A DNA stretch of 5,024 bases, from NCBI GenBank assembly GCA_934481515.1, contig CAKSPO010000068.1, positions 1-5,024 of the forward strand, read 5' to 3'. The position numbers were made by a program, and so were the translations under genes. The stretch's first letter is position 1, and each line of letters starts with the position of its first letter. Under the pieces are notes generated by a model. The model made no database searches. It saw only the letters and a program-made list of their open reading frames with translations, and was not told the origin of the DNA. This DNA is from an uncultured Eubacteriales bacterium (GTDB taxonomy: Bacteria > Bacillota > Clostridia > Oscillospirales > CAG-272). Below are positions 1 through 5,024 of this stretch, piece by piece.

Positions 1-864
1 TATATGTATCAGCTGATGGAGAGCAAGCAGCGGTTCACCGGTCAGATCATGACAAGCAAATCTCCCGTGCGCTCCGCTGAGGATGTGGACGAAACGGTTC
101 TGTCTTACGCAGAACTGAAAGCCATTGCATCTGGAAACCCAAAGATCATAGAGAAGATGCAGCTTGACGCCGATGTTGCCAAGCTGCGGTTGCGGAAGGC
201 GTCGCATCTGTCGGTCAGATATGAGTTGGAGGACGATCTGCGCCTGACCTATCCGAAGAAAATTGCAGAGGCGGAAACTTACCTTGCGGCACTGGAACAC
301 GACCTCGGGACAGTAGCCGAACACACCGAACAGACGGAGAACGGCTTCTCTCCGATGAGGATTCGGGGTACGGTTTACACCGAGCGGAAGGACGCGGGTG
401 AACAGATCCTTGCCGTTACCAAGAGCATGACCAATCCCGATCCCAAGTATTTGGGAACCTACCGGGGAATGGAGATGGAGATCGGTTTCGATACCGTTGC
501 AAGGGAGTTTTTCATCCGTTGTAAAGGAAAGCTGACGCATACAGCACAACTCGGCAAGGACGCCGGCGGGATCATCCAGCGGATTGATAACAGCCTCGGC
601 GGTATCGGGAAGCGCATTGCCCTGACGCAAAGCGAGCTTGCAGAACTCCACGAGCAGGTGGAAAATGCGAAGGCGCAGCTTGCAAAGCCGTTTCCGGACG
701 AAGCGGAACTGACCGAAAAATCCCGCCGTCTGGACGAACTGAACGCCGAACTGAATATGGATCAGCGGGAGAATGAGATCGCGGACGGGGAGACGCCGCA
801 GGAGGAGACGGATCAAGAGCGGGATTGTATGGAACGAAATGAAAGACAGGAGGAAAGGATATGA
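1..864 (+). CDS. C-terminal part of a giant SNF2-type helicase (ICE-borne), 5' truncated by window
   Basis: The reading frame is open from base 1, so the 287 visible residues are only the C-terminal end; the true start lies upstream and the ATG at position 4 is internal. The segment beginning YMYQLMESKQRF, then QIMTSKSPVRS and DETVLSYAELKAIASGNP, is what I recall from the region just after the helicase domain of the very large (often over 2000 residue) SNF2/DEAD-box helicase, sometimes with a DNA methylase, carried by Tn1549-like ICEs. Helicase motifs themselves are not in view. The visible part has charged, probably coiled-coil stretches at about residues 55-105 and 200-255, a more globular middle with PKYLGTYRGMEMEIGFD near 150, and a very acidic, Gln/Glu-rich tail. 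The role in transfer or element maintenance is unproven; DNA processing or protection is inferred. It ends in an ATGA overlap with the next gene, suggesting translational coupling. Confidence 0.82.
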   Translation, partial: YMYQLMESKQRFTGQIMTSKSPVRSAEDVDETVLSYAELKAIASGNPKIIEKMQLDADVAKLRLRKASHLSVRYELEDDLRLTYPKKIAEAETYLAALEHDLGTVAEHTEQTENGFSPMRIRGTVYTERKDAGEQILAVTKSMTNPDPKYLGTYRGMEMEIGFDTVAREFFIRCKGKLTHTAQLGKDAGGIIQRIDNSLGGIGKRIALTQSELAELHEQVENAKAQLAKPFPDEAELTEKSRRLDELNAELNMDQRENEIADGETPQEETDQERDCMERNERQEERI

Positions 865-1067
865 AACATTACAAGGTTCGGATTGTGGAAACGCTGGTGA
901 TGGATGTGGATGTGGAAGCGGAGAGTACGCAGGAGGCGGAGCAGATTGTGTCCGACCGATGGCGGGACTCCGAGTATCTTCTGGATGCGGACAACTTTGC
1001 CGGCGTGGAATTTGAAGCGCGTGAGGACGAGCGGCTTCGGGATCGCCGAAGCCGGGACGCACGGTAA
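861..1067 (+). CDS. DpnD/PcfM-like small protein
   Basis: This gene encodes 68 residues. The start ATG overlaps the helicase stop codon (ATGA) and has an AGGAGG at 848-853, 7 bases upstream, so the start is well supported. The N-terminal half, MKHYKVRIVETLVMDVDVEAES followed by TQEAEQIVSDRW and LDADNFAGVEFEA, has the beta-strand, 'EAxxxxEA' helix and final acidic strand pattern of the DpnD/PcfM family. These are small proteins named after a DpnII restriction-locus ORF and pCF10 PcfM, and are common in Firmicutes ICEs. Their biochemical function is not established. The last 15 residues are almost all Arg, Asp and Glu and are encoded by a perfect hairpin (1032-1054), so this tail may be shaped by the RNA structure rather than by protein function. 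Family call is by pattern recognition and fairly confident; function is unknown. Confidence 0.75.
   Translation: MKHYKVRIVETLVMDVDVEAESTQEAEQIVSDRWRDSEYLLDADNFAGVEFEAREDERLRDRRSRDAR
1032..1054 (+). repeat. Perfect 9-bp inverted repeat at the end of the DpnD/PcfM-like gene
   Basis: CGGCTTCGG at 1032-1040 is the exact reverse complement of CCGAAGCCG at 1046-1054, with a 5-base loop GATCG. The stem is GC-rich and would be stable in RNA. It ends 13 bases before the end of the gene and 27 bases before the next start codon. No T-run follows, so it is not a typical terminator. It could influence mRNA stability or translation of the downstream Toprim gene, or be incidental. Confidence 0.6.
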
Positions 1068-1081
1068 AACGGGGTGGCGGG

Positions 1082-2047
1082 ATGAACTATGCCACCCCGA
1101 AAGCGATTGAAGCGGCACGGCGGATTGACCTCTACACCTATCTGCGCGAGCGGGAGCCGCAGGAGTTGGTCAAGTGCGGGAACGGGGTTTACTGTACCCG
1201 CACGCACGACAGTCTGAAAATTTCCCGTGGCAAATGGTTCTGGTGGTCACACGGCATCGGTGGGCATACGGCACTGGATTACCTCATTCGGGTGCGCGGG
1301 ATGCGCCTGCCGGATGCGGTGGAAATCCTTGCGGGGACAAGTTGCGCCATGCTGCCGCCGCCGAGAGCCGCACCGCCGCAGCCGGAAAAACGGCTGATGC
1401 AACTGCCGCACAATGACAGTTGCGACCGCGTCAGACGGTATCTCACAGGGCGGGGACTGGATGCGGAAATTGTGGACCGCATGATTTCCGAGGGGCGGAT
1501 CGCCGAGGAGAAAGACCACGGATTTGTCTTGTTTTACGGCTTTGACGAGCAGGGAAAGCCCCGCCAATGCTCGGCAAGAGCAACGGACGGAACCGCCGTC
1601 AAGCGGGATGTTGCAGGGAGTGACCGCAGATTCGGGTTCTGTCTGGAGGCAGAGGTTCCTTGCCGGAAGGTATGGGTGTTTGAGAGTGCCATTGATCTGC
1701 TTTCCTTCGCCACGCTGATGAAGCAGGCGGGAAACGATTACAGACAGGAGCATTTGCTCTCCCTGTCCGGTGTGTATAAGCCACCGGAGGACATCCGGCA
1801 GGCAAAGGTTCCGATGGCGTTGTCTCACTTCTTGGTGAAGCATCCGGATGTCATGCAGGTGGATCTTTGTCTGGATAACGACAGTACCGGACGGGCGGCG
1901 GCAATCGGAATCCGTGCGGCTCTCGGAGAATCCGTCAGGACCGTCCGGACGCATCTGCCACCTGCCGGAAAGGATTACAACGATTATCTACGCCTGAAAT
2001 TGCAAAGAAAGGTTGACTTGGAGAGGAGAATATGCGATGGAAGATAA
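1082..2047 (+). CDS. DUF3991 and Toprim domain protein (primase-like)
   Basis: This gene encodes 321 residues, close to the usual size of these ICE proteins. The N-terminus (about 1-85) includes YCTRTHDSLKIS and WWSHGIGGHTALDYLIRVRG. This resembles the CHC2 zinc-finger region of DnaG-type primases but lacks a complete Cys/His ligand set. Residues about 115-190 (RRYLTGRGLDAEIVDRM, then GFVLFYGFDEQGKPRQCSAR) fit DUF3991. Residues about 196-305 form a Toprim fold: VWVFESAIDLLSF carries the likely catalytic Glu201, and DLCLDNDSTGR the metal-binding Asp265 and Asp267, followed by GKDYNDYL. Toprim domains bind Mg2+ and act on nucleic-acid phosphates, so a role in priming or processing transferred single-stranded DNA is plausible but inferred. 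The start has only a G-rich GGGGTGGCGGG upstream rather than a classical Shine-Dalgarno, and follows the previous stop by 14 bases, so coupling is likely. It overlaps the next gene by 11 bases. Confidence 0.85.
   Translation: MNYATPKAIEAARRIDLYTYLREREPQELVKCGNGVYCTRTHDSLKISRGKWFWWSHGIGGHTALDYLIRVRGMRLPDAVEILAGTSCAMLPPPRAAPPQPEKRLMQLPHNDSCDRVRRYLTGRGLDAEIVDRMISEGRIAEEKDHGFVLFYGFDEQGKPRQCSARATDGTAVKRDVAGSDRRFGFCLEAEVPCRKVWVFESAIDLLSFATLMKQAGNDYRQEHLLSLSGVYKPPEDIRQAKVPMALSHFLVKHPDVMQVDLCLDNDSTGRAAAIGIRAALGESVRTVRTHLPPAGKDYNDYLRLKLQRKVDLERRICDGR
2021..2029 (+). promoter_or_regulatory. Ribosome binding site that sets the DUF3846 gene start
   Basis: GAGAGGAGA lies 7-8 bases before the ATG at 2037. 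An in-frame TTG at 2013 would add eight residues but would place this purine run inside the gene, so ATG 2037 is preferred. Confidence 0.75.
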
Positions 2048-2444
2048 ATTGAAAGTATTGAGAATCATGCCGGGCAAAGCACCGGAAGAAGTGGAGATTG
2101 ACAGCGGATTGAGCGCACTTCAGGAACAGGTTGGAGGTTATATCGAGCAGATTTGCCCCTTTGAGGACGAGGTTGCGGTCATTTGCAATGAGGAGGGGAA
2201 GCTGGACAGGTTGCCGTTGAACCGTGCAATCTATGATCCGGATACCGGTGAAATGGTGGATATTATTGCAGGAACCATGCTGATTGTTTACGCTCCGTCA
2301 GATCGGGACAGCTATCAGTCCATGCCTCCGGAGCTGATGGAAAAATACAAAGAGCAGTTCAAAAAGCCGGAACGATTCTTTCGCTATTGCGGGAAGACCG
2401 TAGCTGTCCCGATTGCGGAACGCCGGGGAGAGGAGGTGCGCTGA
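2037..2444 (+). CDS. DUF3846 family protein
   Basis: This gene encodes 135 residues from ATG 2037, chosen over the in-frame TTG at 2013 because of the ribosome binding site between them. The sequence MEDKLKVLRIMPGKAPEEVEID, then ALQEQVGGYIEQI (27-39), the CNEEGKLDRLPLNRAI segment (50-65) and IIAGTMLIV (76-84), matches the DUF3846 pattern: short strands around a conserved 'L..VGG.I' and an 'N..GK....P.NR' motif. DUF3846 proteins are common in Firmicutes ICEs, plasmids and phages, often near antirestriction or DNA-processing genes; no function is known to me. The C-terminal third (MPPELMEKYKEQFKKPERFF) is a charged helix. It is the last gene of the left operon: its start lies inside the end of the Toprim gene, and its TGA overlaps by one base the start of the terminator stem. 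Confidence 0.8.
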   Translation: MEDKLKVLRIMPGKAPEEVEIDSGLSALQEQVGGYIEQICPFEDEVAVICNEEGKLDRLPLNRAIYDPDTGEMVDIIAGTMLIVYAPSDRDSYQSMPPELMEKYKEQFKKPERFFRYCGKTVAVPIAERRGEEVR

Positions 2445-2482
2445 AGAAAAATCACCGCAACATCGGCGGTGATTTTTCTTTT
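2444..2482 (+). terminator. Rho-independent terminator, probably bidirectional
   Basis: A perfect 15-bp inverted repeat pairs AAGAAAAATCACCGC (2444-2458) with GCGGTGATTTTTCTT (2466-2480) around a 7-base loop (AACATCG). The core GC-containing stem ATCACCGC/GCGGTGAT is followed by TTTTCTTTTC on the + strand. The complementary A-tract on the left gives a T-tract on the - strand as well. It begins at the last base of the DUF3846 stop codon, closing the left operon and insulating the mobilisation genes. Confidence 0.92.
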
Positions 2483-2515
2483 CTCCGGGCGGTCGGGGAG
2501 GTGTCTTTCTTTCTT

Positions 2516-2574
2516 AACGAGCAATGAATTTTGCAATCAAAATTCGTCTCGTTGGGGAAAGCCCCCAAGCCCCC
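2516..2574. other. Candidate origin of transfer (oriT)
   Basis: The non-coding DNA just upstream of the relaxosome genes holds a nested inverted repeat. The outer arms are AACGAG (2516-2521) and CTCGTT (2548-2553). The inner arms are GAATTTTG (2526-2533) and CAAAATTC (2538-2545) around a CAAT loop, with A2524-T2547 also able to pair. Immediately after it, TTGGGG (2552-2557) pairs with CCCCAA (2563-2568), and GCCCCC is directly repeated at 2561-2566 and 2569-2574. An inverted repeat for relaxase/accessory binding followed by a distinct short nic region, directly before mobC and the relaxase gene, is the usual layout of MOBP-type oriTs. The exact nic site cannot be assigned from sequence alone. 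It could alternatively be an operator for autoregulation of the mob operon, and both roles can coincide. Confidence 0.6.
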
Positions 2575-2592
2575 GCCCATAGCAGAACAGTT

Positions 2593-2943
2593 ATGAGAAA
2601 GTCAAAAAGAAGAACCAAACAGATCTGTGTGCGGCTGACCGATGAGGAATTGCAAGCCATCAATGGTTTGGTGGAACGCACGCCGTATTCAAGAGAAACA
2701 TTCCTACGGAAAGCTGCAACCGGTGCCAAGCTCTGTGAGAACCTTCCGGCAGACTATCCGGGAATCCTGCGGGAACTGCGTCGGATCGGGAGCAATGTGG
2801 ATCAACTGCTTGTCAAAGCGCGGGCGCTCGGCTTTGTGGATGAAGTGATGCTCCGGAGCATCAAAGAGCAGGTCAACCGGATGGATGCCGTATTCGGGCA
2901 GTCGTTCGGAGATTGGGAGGGGAGACGCAGAACATGGCGGTAA
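2593..2943 (+). CDS. mobC: MobC-like relaxosome accessory protein (ribbon-helix-helix)
   Basis: This gene encodes 116 residues from ATG 2593. After a basic start (MRKSKRRTKQ), residues 10-45 fit a ribbon-helix-helix DNA-binding fold: strand ICVRLTDEE, a helix to about 29, then SRETFLRKAATG. Residues 60-76 (RELRRIGSNVDQLLVKA) carry the IGxNxNQ-like motif of the MobC family, and a last helix follows at about 84-102. MobC proteins bind oriT and help the relaxase open the strands at nic. An in-frame ATG at 2524 would add 23 residues, but it lies inside the inverted repeat of the candidate oriT and gives a Pro-rich, unlike-family N-terminus, so I prefer 2593. Neither start has a clear Shine-Dalgarno, which is odd next to its neighbours. 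It overlaps the relaxase gene by 10 bases. Confidence 0.8.
   Translation: MRKSKRRTKQICVRLTDEELQAINGLVERTPYSRETFLRKAATGAKLCENLPADYPGILRELRRIGSNVDQLLVKARALGFVDEVMLRSIKEQVNRMDAVFGQSFGDWEGRRRTWR
2915..2924 (+). promoter_or_regulatory. Ribosome binding site that sets the relaxase start
   Basis: GGGAGGGGAG, inside the end of mobC, ends 9 bases before ATG 2934. An in-frame TTG at 2913 sits upstream of this site and would use it as coding sequence, so ATG 2934 (MAVTSIWAVHG) is the better start. Confidence 0.75.
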
Positions 2944-4310
2944 CGAGCATCTGGGCAGTCCACGGGGACAATGTTGCAACCGTTATGAAGTATATCGCCA
3001 ATCGGGACAAAACCGATACGGGGCAGTTTCCGGCAGTTGCGTCCTTTCACGCGGTGAATCGGGTGCTGCAATACGGTGCCGATGAAATGAAAACCGAGCA
3101 GCAGTTGCTTGTGACGGGAATCCTTTGCGACACGGAACCGGAGATTGCCGCACGGCAGTTTTTGCGCACAAAAGTCAATCACGGTGGGAAGGTCGGCGGG
3201 ATCGTCTGCTTCCACGCCTACCAGAGCTTCAAGCGCGGCGAGGTGGACGGCATGACCGCACACAAGATCGGCGTAGAGCTTGCCAAGCGGATGTGGGGAG
3301 AGAGGTTTGAAGTGATGGTCTCTACGCATATGAACACCGGAACTATCCACAACCACTTCTGCCTCAACAGCGTGTCGTTTGCGGACGGAAAGAAGTATTA
3401 CAGCGGCAAGGCACTCAACCGGAAATTACGGGAGGTATCGGACGCACTCTGTCGGGAATACGGGCTGTCGGTCATTGCGCATCCCACGGGGCAGACCAAT
3501 CGGGAGATCGGGAACCGGCACCGCGAGGAAAACGGTCTGTTCACCTGGCGGTCGCAGATCCGAAAGGACATGGACGAAGCCATTGCCCGCAATACGGTGT
3601 GGCGGTATTTTGCCGATGACCTTCAAAGCCGGGGATATACACTGGAATGGAGAGGAAAGTATCTCCGCATCCGACCGGACGGCGCGGGCAAATTCTTCCG
3701 TCTGGATCGGCTCGGAGAGGGCTACACCGTGGAAGATGTGCGGGCAAGACTGGAGGAGAACTGGTCAAAGCCCCGCCCGTTTTTTCAGCCGTACCACAAA
3801 CCGACGCACGAAAAGCCGAGAGGACTTTACGCGCTCTATCTGCACTTCTGCTATCTCCTCGGCGAGTTGCCGAAGACCTATCCGAAACGGGAGGAGGACA
3901 ATGCGGAACTGCGGGAGGCGGCAAAGCGGATGAAGCAGTATTCCGCAGAAGCAGACCTGCTCGGTCGGAATCGGATTGAAACCGCAAGGGATCTCCACGA
4001 TTTTACGGAGCGCATCTCCACTGAGTTTGAAACGCTCCTGATGACACGCGGGAAACTGCGCAACCGTCTGCGCCGGATGCACGATACCGAAGCCATGAAC
4101 CCCATTCGGGCAGAGATTTCCGAACTGTCCGAACGCATCCGAACACTTCGCCGTGAAATGGTGCTATGCCGTGACATCGCCGAACGAAGCGACGCGGTAG
4201 AGGCATTGGTTGACCGGATTGAAGAAGTGGACGAGCGGGCAAGAGCCAACAGTATCAAGCAGGAAGAACAAGAACAGGAACAGGAGGAAAAGGATGAACA
4301 CATCCGGTGA
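2934..4310 (+). CDS. Relaxase/mobilisation nuclease (MOBP-like, Tn1549-type ICE)
   Basis: This gene encodes 458 residues. The enzyme would nick one strand at oriT, stay covalently attached to the 5' end through a tyrosine, and pilot the strand to the recipient. The N-terminal nuclease domain (about 1-190) has the expected motifs: Tyr20 in VMKYIANRDKT is the likely nucleophile (motif I), CFHAYQSFKRGE at about 92-103 matches the conserved central motif, and THMNTGTIHNHFCLNSV carries the metal-binding His132, His139 and His141 (motif III, HxxxxxxHxH). All key residues appear intact. A middle region includes FRLDRLGEGYTVEDVRARLEENW near 252-274, also seen in relatives. From about 320 on, the protein is highly charged and probably coiled-coil, ending in a Glu/Gln-rich run encoded by a short imperfect repeat near 4259-4286. 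The start follows a good ribosome binding site and overlaps mobC by 10 bases; the end overlaps pcfB by 17 bases, suggesting coupled production of relaxosome parts. Confidence 0.92.
   Translation: MAVTSIWAVHGDNVATVMKYIANRDKTDTGQFPAVASFHAVNRVLQYGADEMKTEQQLLVTGILCDTEPEIAARQFLRTKVNHGGKVGGIVCFHAYQSFKRGEVDGMTAHKIGVELAKRMWGERFEVMVSTHMNTGTIHNHFCLNSVSFADGKKYYSGKALNRKLREVSDALCREYGLSVIAHPTGQTNREIGNRHREENGLFTWRSQIRKDMDEAIARNTVWRYFADDLQSRGYTLEWRGKYLRIRPDGAGKFFRLDRLGEGYTVEDVRARLEENWSKPRPFFQPYHKPTHEKPRGLYALYLHFCYLLGELPKTYPKREEDNAELREAAKRMKQYSAEADLLGRNRIETARDLHDFTERISTEFETLLMTRGKLRNRLRRMHDTEAMNPIRAEISELSERIRTLRREMVLCRDIAERSDAVEALVDRIEEVDERARANSIKQEEQEQEQEEKDEHIR
4282..4287 (+). promoter_or_regulatory. Ribosome binding site of pcfB
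   Basis: A perfect AGGAGG lies 6 bases before ATG 4294, embedded in the Glu/Gln-rich 3' end of the relaxase gene. It fixes the start of the next gene, which overlaps the relaxase frame. Confidence 0.8.
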
Positions 4311-5024
4311 AGCCGCCGATCAGGTGGTGAGAATGGTGCTGGAAGGGACGGAGTATGTCGTAAGACTTTCCGGCAAAGGGGCTGTCCAACTGGGGGCGCT
4401 GGTCTATTCCATCGCCAGACAGCAGAAGAAAACAAAAGGTGCGGAGCGACTGACCAATATGCTCCGTAACGGCAAGGCACTCAAGGTCTATACCTTTGAC
4501 GCAAAGGACCTGACCAAATTTAAGGAGGTCGCCAACCAGTACGGCGTCCTGTATACGATTCTGAAAGAAAAGGAACGGAGCGACGGCGTGTTCGATGTTT
4601 TGGTCAGAGCCGAGGACGACAGCAAGATCGCCCGCATCGTCGAGCGGTTCAAGCTCGTGCGTGTGGACAGCGCCTCCATCCGTGCCGATGTCGTCCGGGA
4701 GAAAGCCGAGCGCGAACAGGCGGAAACGGAAAAAACGGCAGACGGGGACAAACCTGCCGATCCAGAGCAGGAGACACCCGAAAAAAGCTATGAGGACCGC
4801 GTGCTGGACGAACTGGAGAAAAAGCCGACAAACGGGGAGAAGGCAGAACCTGAAAACCCTACGGCGGCTCGGACGGAAGTTTCCCCGGAGAGGACGGACG
4901 GTGTTCCGTCCGAGCCAAAATCCGAAGCCGAGCCGTCTGCGCCTTCGCACCGAGAAAACGGAGAACCTGAATTCCGCCCGTCCGTGAAAAAGAAAATCCG
5001 ACAGATGGAGGAGCGCAAGCGCAC
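4294..5024 (+). CDS. pcfB: PcfB family protein (DUF3801), 3' truncated by window
   Basis: The frame from ATG 4294 stays open to the window end (243 complete codons), so the stop lies outside. Residues 1-135 fit DUF3801/PcfB: MNTSGEAADQVVRMVLEGTEYVVRLSGKGAVQLG, then LRNGKALKVYTFDAKDLTKFKEVANQYGVLYTIL, and a last strand-helix with IVERFKLVRVDSASIRADV. The rest is a Glu/Pro/Lys-rich, probably disordered tail ending in the basic helix SVKKKIRQMEERKR, as in many ICE homologues. Family knowledge: PcfB of plasmid pCF10 is a relaxosome component that interacts with the VirD4-like coupling protein PcfC. By analogy this protein would dock the relaxosome to the secretion channel, and a VirD4/TraG-type gene is expected next. 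It starts inside the relaxase gene with a perfect AGGAGG. The tail encodes a strong inverted repeat (4866-4916). Confidence 0.85.
   Translation, partial: MNTSGEAADQVVRMVLEGTEYVVRLSGKGAVQLGALVYSIARQQKKTKGAERLTNMLRNGKALKVYTFDAKDLTKFKEVANQYGVLYTILKEKERSDGVFDVLVRAEDDSKIARIVERFKLVRVDSASIRADVVREKAEREQAETEKTADGDKPADPEQETPEKSYEDRVLDELEKKPTNGEKAEPENPTAARTEVSPERTDGVPSEPKSEAEPSAPSHRENGEPEFRPSVKKKIRQMEERKR
4866..4916 (+). repeat. 13-bp perfect inverted repeat with a competing inner hairpin, within pcfB
   Basis: GGCTCGGACGGAA (4866-4878) is the exact reverse complement of TTCCGTCCGAGCC (4904-4916), with 25 bases between. A second copy of GGACGGA at 4892-4898 can instead pair with TCCGTCC at 4905-4911 (7 bp, 6-base loop), so two mutually exclusive hairpins are possible. 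No T-run follows, so a terminator is unlikely. It lies in the low-complexity tail of pcfB, where protein constraint is low. Confidence 0.6.

Noticed and set aside
441..456. Small inverted repeat TCCCAA-gtat-TTGGGA in the helicase gene
   Set aside because: Only 6 bp, and it encodes part of the PKYLGTYRG stretch seen in relatives, so protein constraint explains it.
1247..1954. Long open frame on the - strand (235 codons) opposite the Toprim gene
   Set aside because: It is fully antisense to a gene with clear domain motifs, has low-complexity Arg/Pro/His-rich content, and no ribosome binding site; a shadow of GC-rich codon use.
2491..2527. GGGGAGG followed by GTG and an 8-residue frame, as a possible leader peptide before mobC
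   Set aside because: The spacing between the purine run and GTG is too short for initiation, and the peptide has no attenuator-like codon pattern.
2483..2592. Promoter for the mobilisation operon
   Set aside because: One is expected here after the terminator, but TTAACG and TTGCAA as -35 boxes have no credible TATAAT-like partner at 16-18 bases, so no coordinates are claimed.
3379..3933. Open frame of 184 codons on the + strand inside the relaxase gene
   Set aside because: It is out of frame with the relaxase, Arg/Ser/Thr-rich, without a ribosome binding site, and lies within a well-supported coding region.
3878..4480. 200-codon - strand frame opposite the relaxase C-terminus
   Set aside because: It is Ser/Arg-rich mirror sequence of the Glu-rich coiled coil and has no independent support.
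4255..4950. Long open frame on the - strand (231 codons) opposite pcfB
   Set aside because: pcfB on the + strand has a perfect AGGAGG and family motifs. The antisense frame reads as Phe/Arg-rich sequence, the mirror of Glu/Lys/Ala codons in the pcfB tail.
1..5024. CRISPR array, tRNA/rRNA gene, insertion sequence or defence system
   Set aside because: No regularly spaced repeats, cloverleaf-like sequence, transposase motifs or known defence domains were seen; coding space is filled by ICE core genes.

Overview
The window looks like part of the conjugation/mobilisation core of an integrative and conjugative element (ICE) from a Gram-positive anaerobe of the Clostridia (Firmicutes), of the Tn1549 type. 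That view rests on the gene content and order: the C-terminus of a giant SNF2-type helicase, a DpnD/PcfM-like small protein, a DUF3991/Toprim protein, a DUF3846 protein, a MobC-like accessory protein, a MOBP-like relaxase and a PcfB (DUF3801) protein, all on the + strand. The DNA is moderately GC-rich with strong AGGAGG-type ribosome binding sites, as in gut Ruminococcaceae/Lachnospiraceae-like hosts. The host assignment is inference; nothing here names a species.

Left block (1-2444), DNA-processing operon: the 3' end of the helicase gene (1-864, start outside the window) overlaps by 4 bases the small DpnD/PcfM-like gene (861-1067). The DUF3991/Toprim gene (1082-2047) follows after 14 bases and overlaps the DUF3846 gene (2037-2444) by 11 bases. 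The tight packing suggests one translationally coupled transcript. It ends at a near-perfect 15-bp hairpin with T-rich flanks (2444-2482), a convincing and potentially bidirectional Rho-independent terminator.

Centre (2483-2592): a short non-coding stretch with a nested inverted repeat (2516-2553), followed by a G-tract/C-tract hairpin and a GCCCCC direct repeat (2552-2574). It sits immediately before the MobC and relaxase genes and is the best candidate for the origin of transfer (oriT).

Right block (2593-5024), mobilisation operon: mobC (2593-2943), the relaxase (2934-4310) and pcfB (4294 to beyond the window) overlap one another by 10 and 17 bases. MobC and the relaxase would bind and nick oriT. 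PcfB-type proteins are known from enterococcal pCF10 as relaxosome factors that contact the VirD4-type coupling protein, so a coupling-protein gene is expected just to the right.

I see no clearly new system: the genes all match known ICE families. The points worth a second look are the oriT candidate, the unusual start region of mobC, and two strong inverted repeats inside coding sequence (end of the DpnD/PcfM-like gene, and the tail of pcfB).
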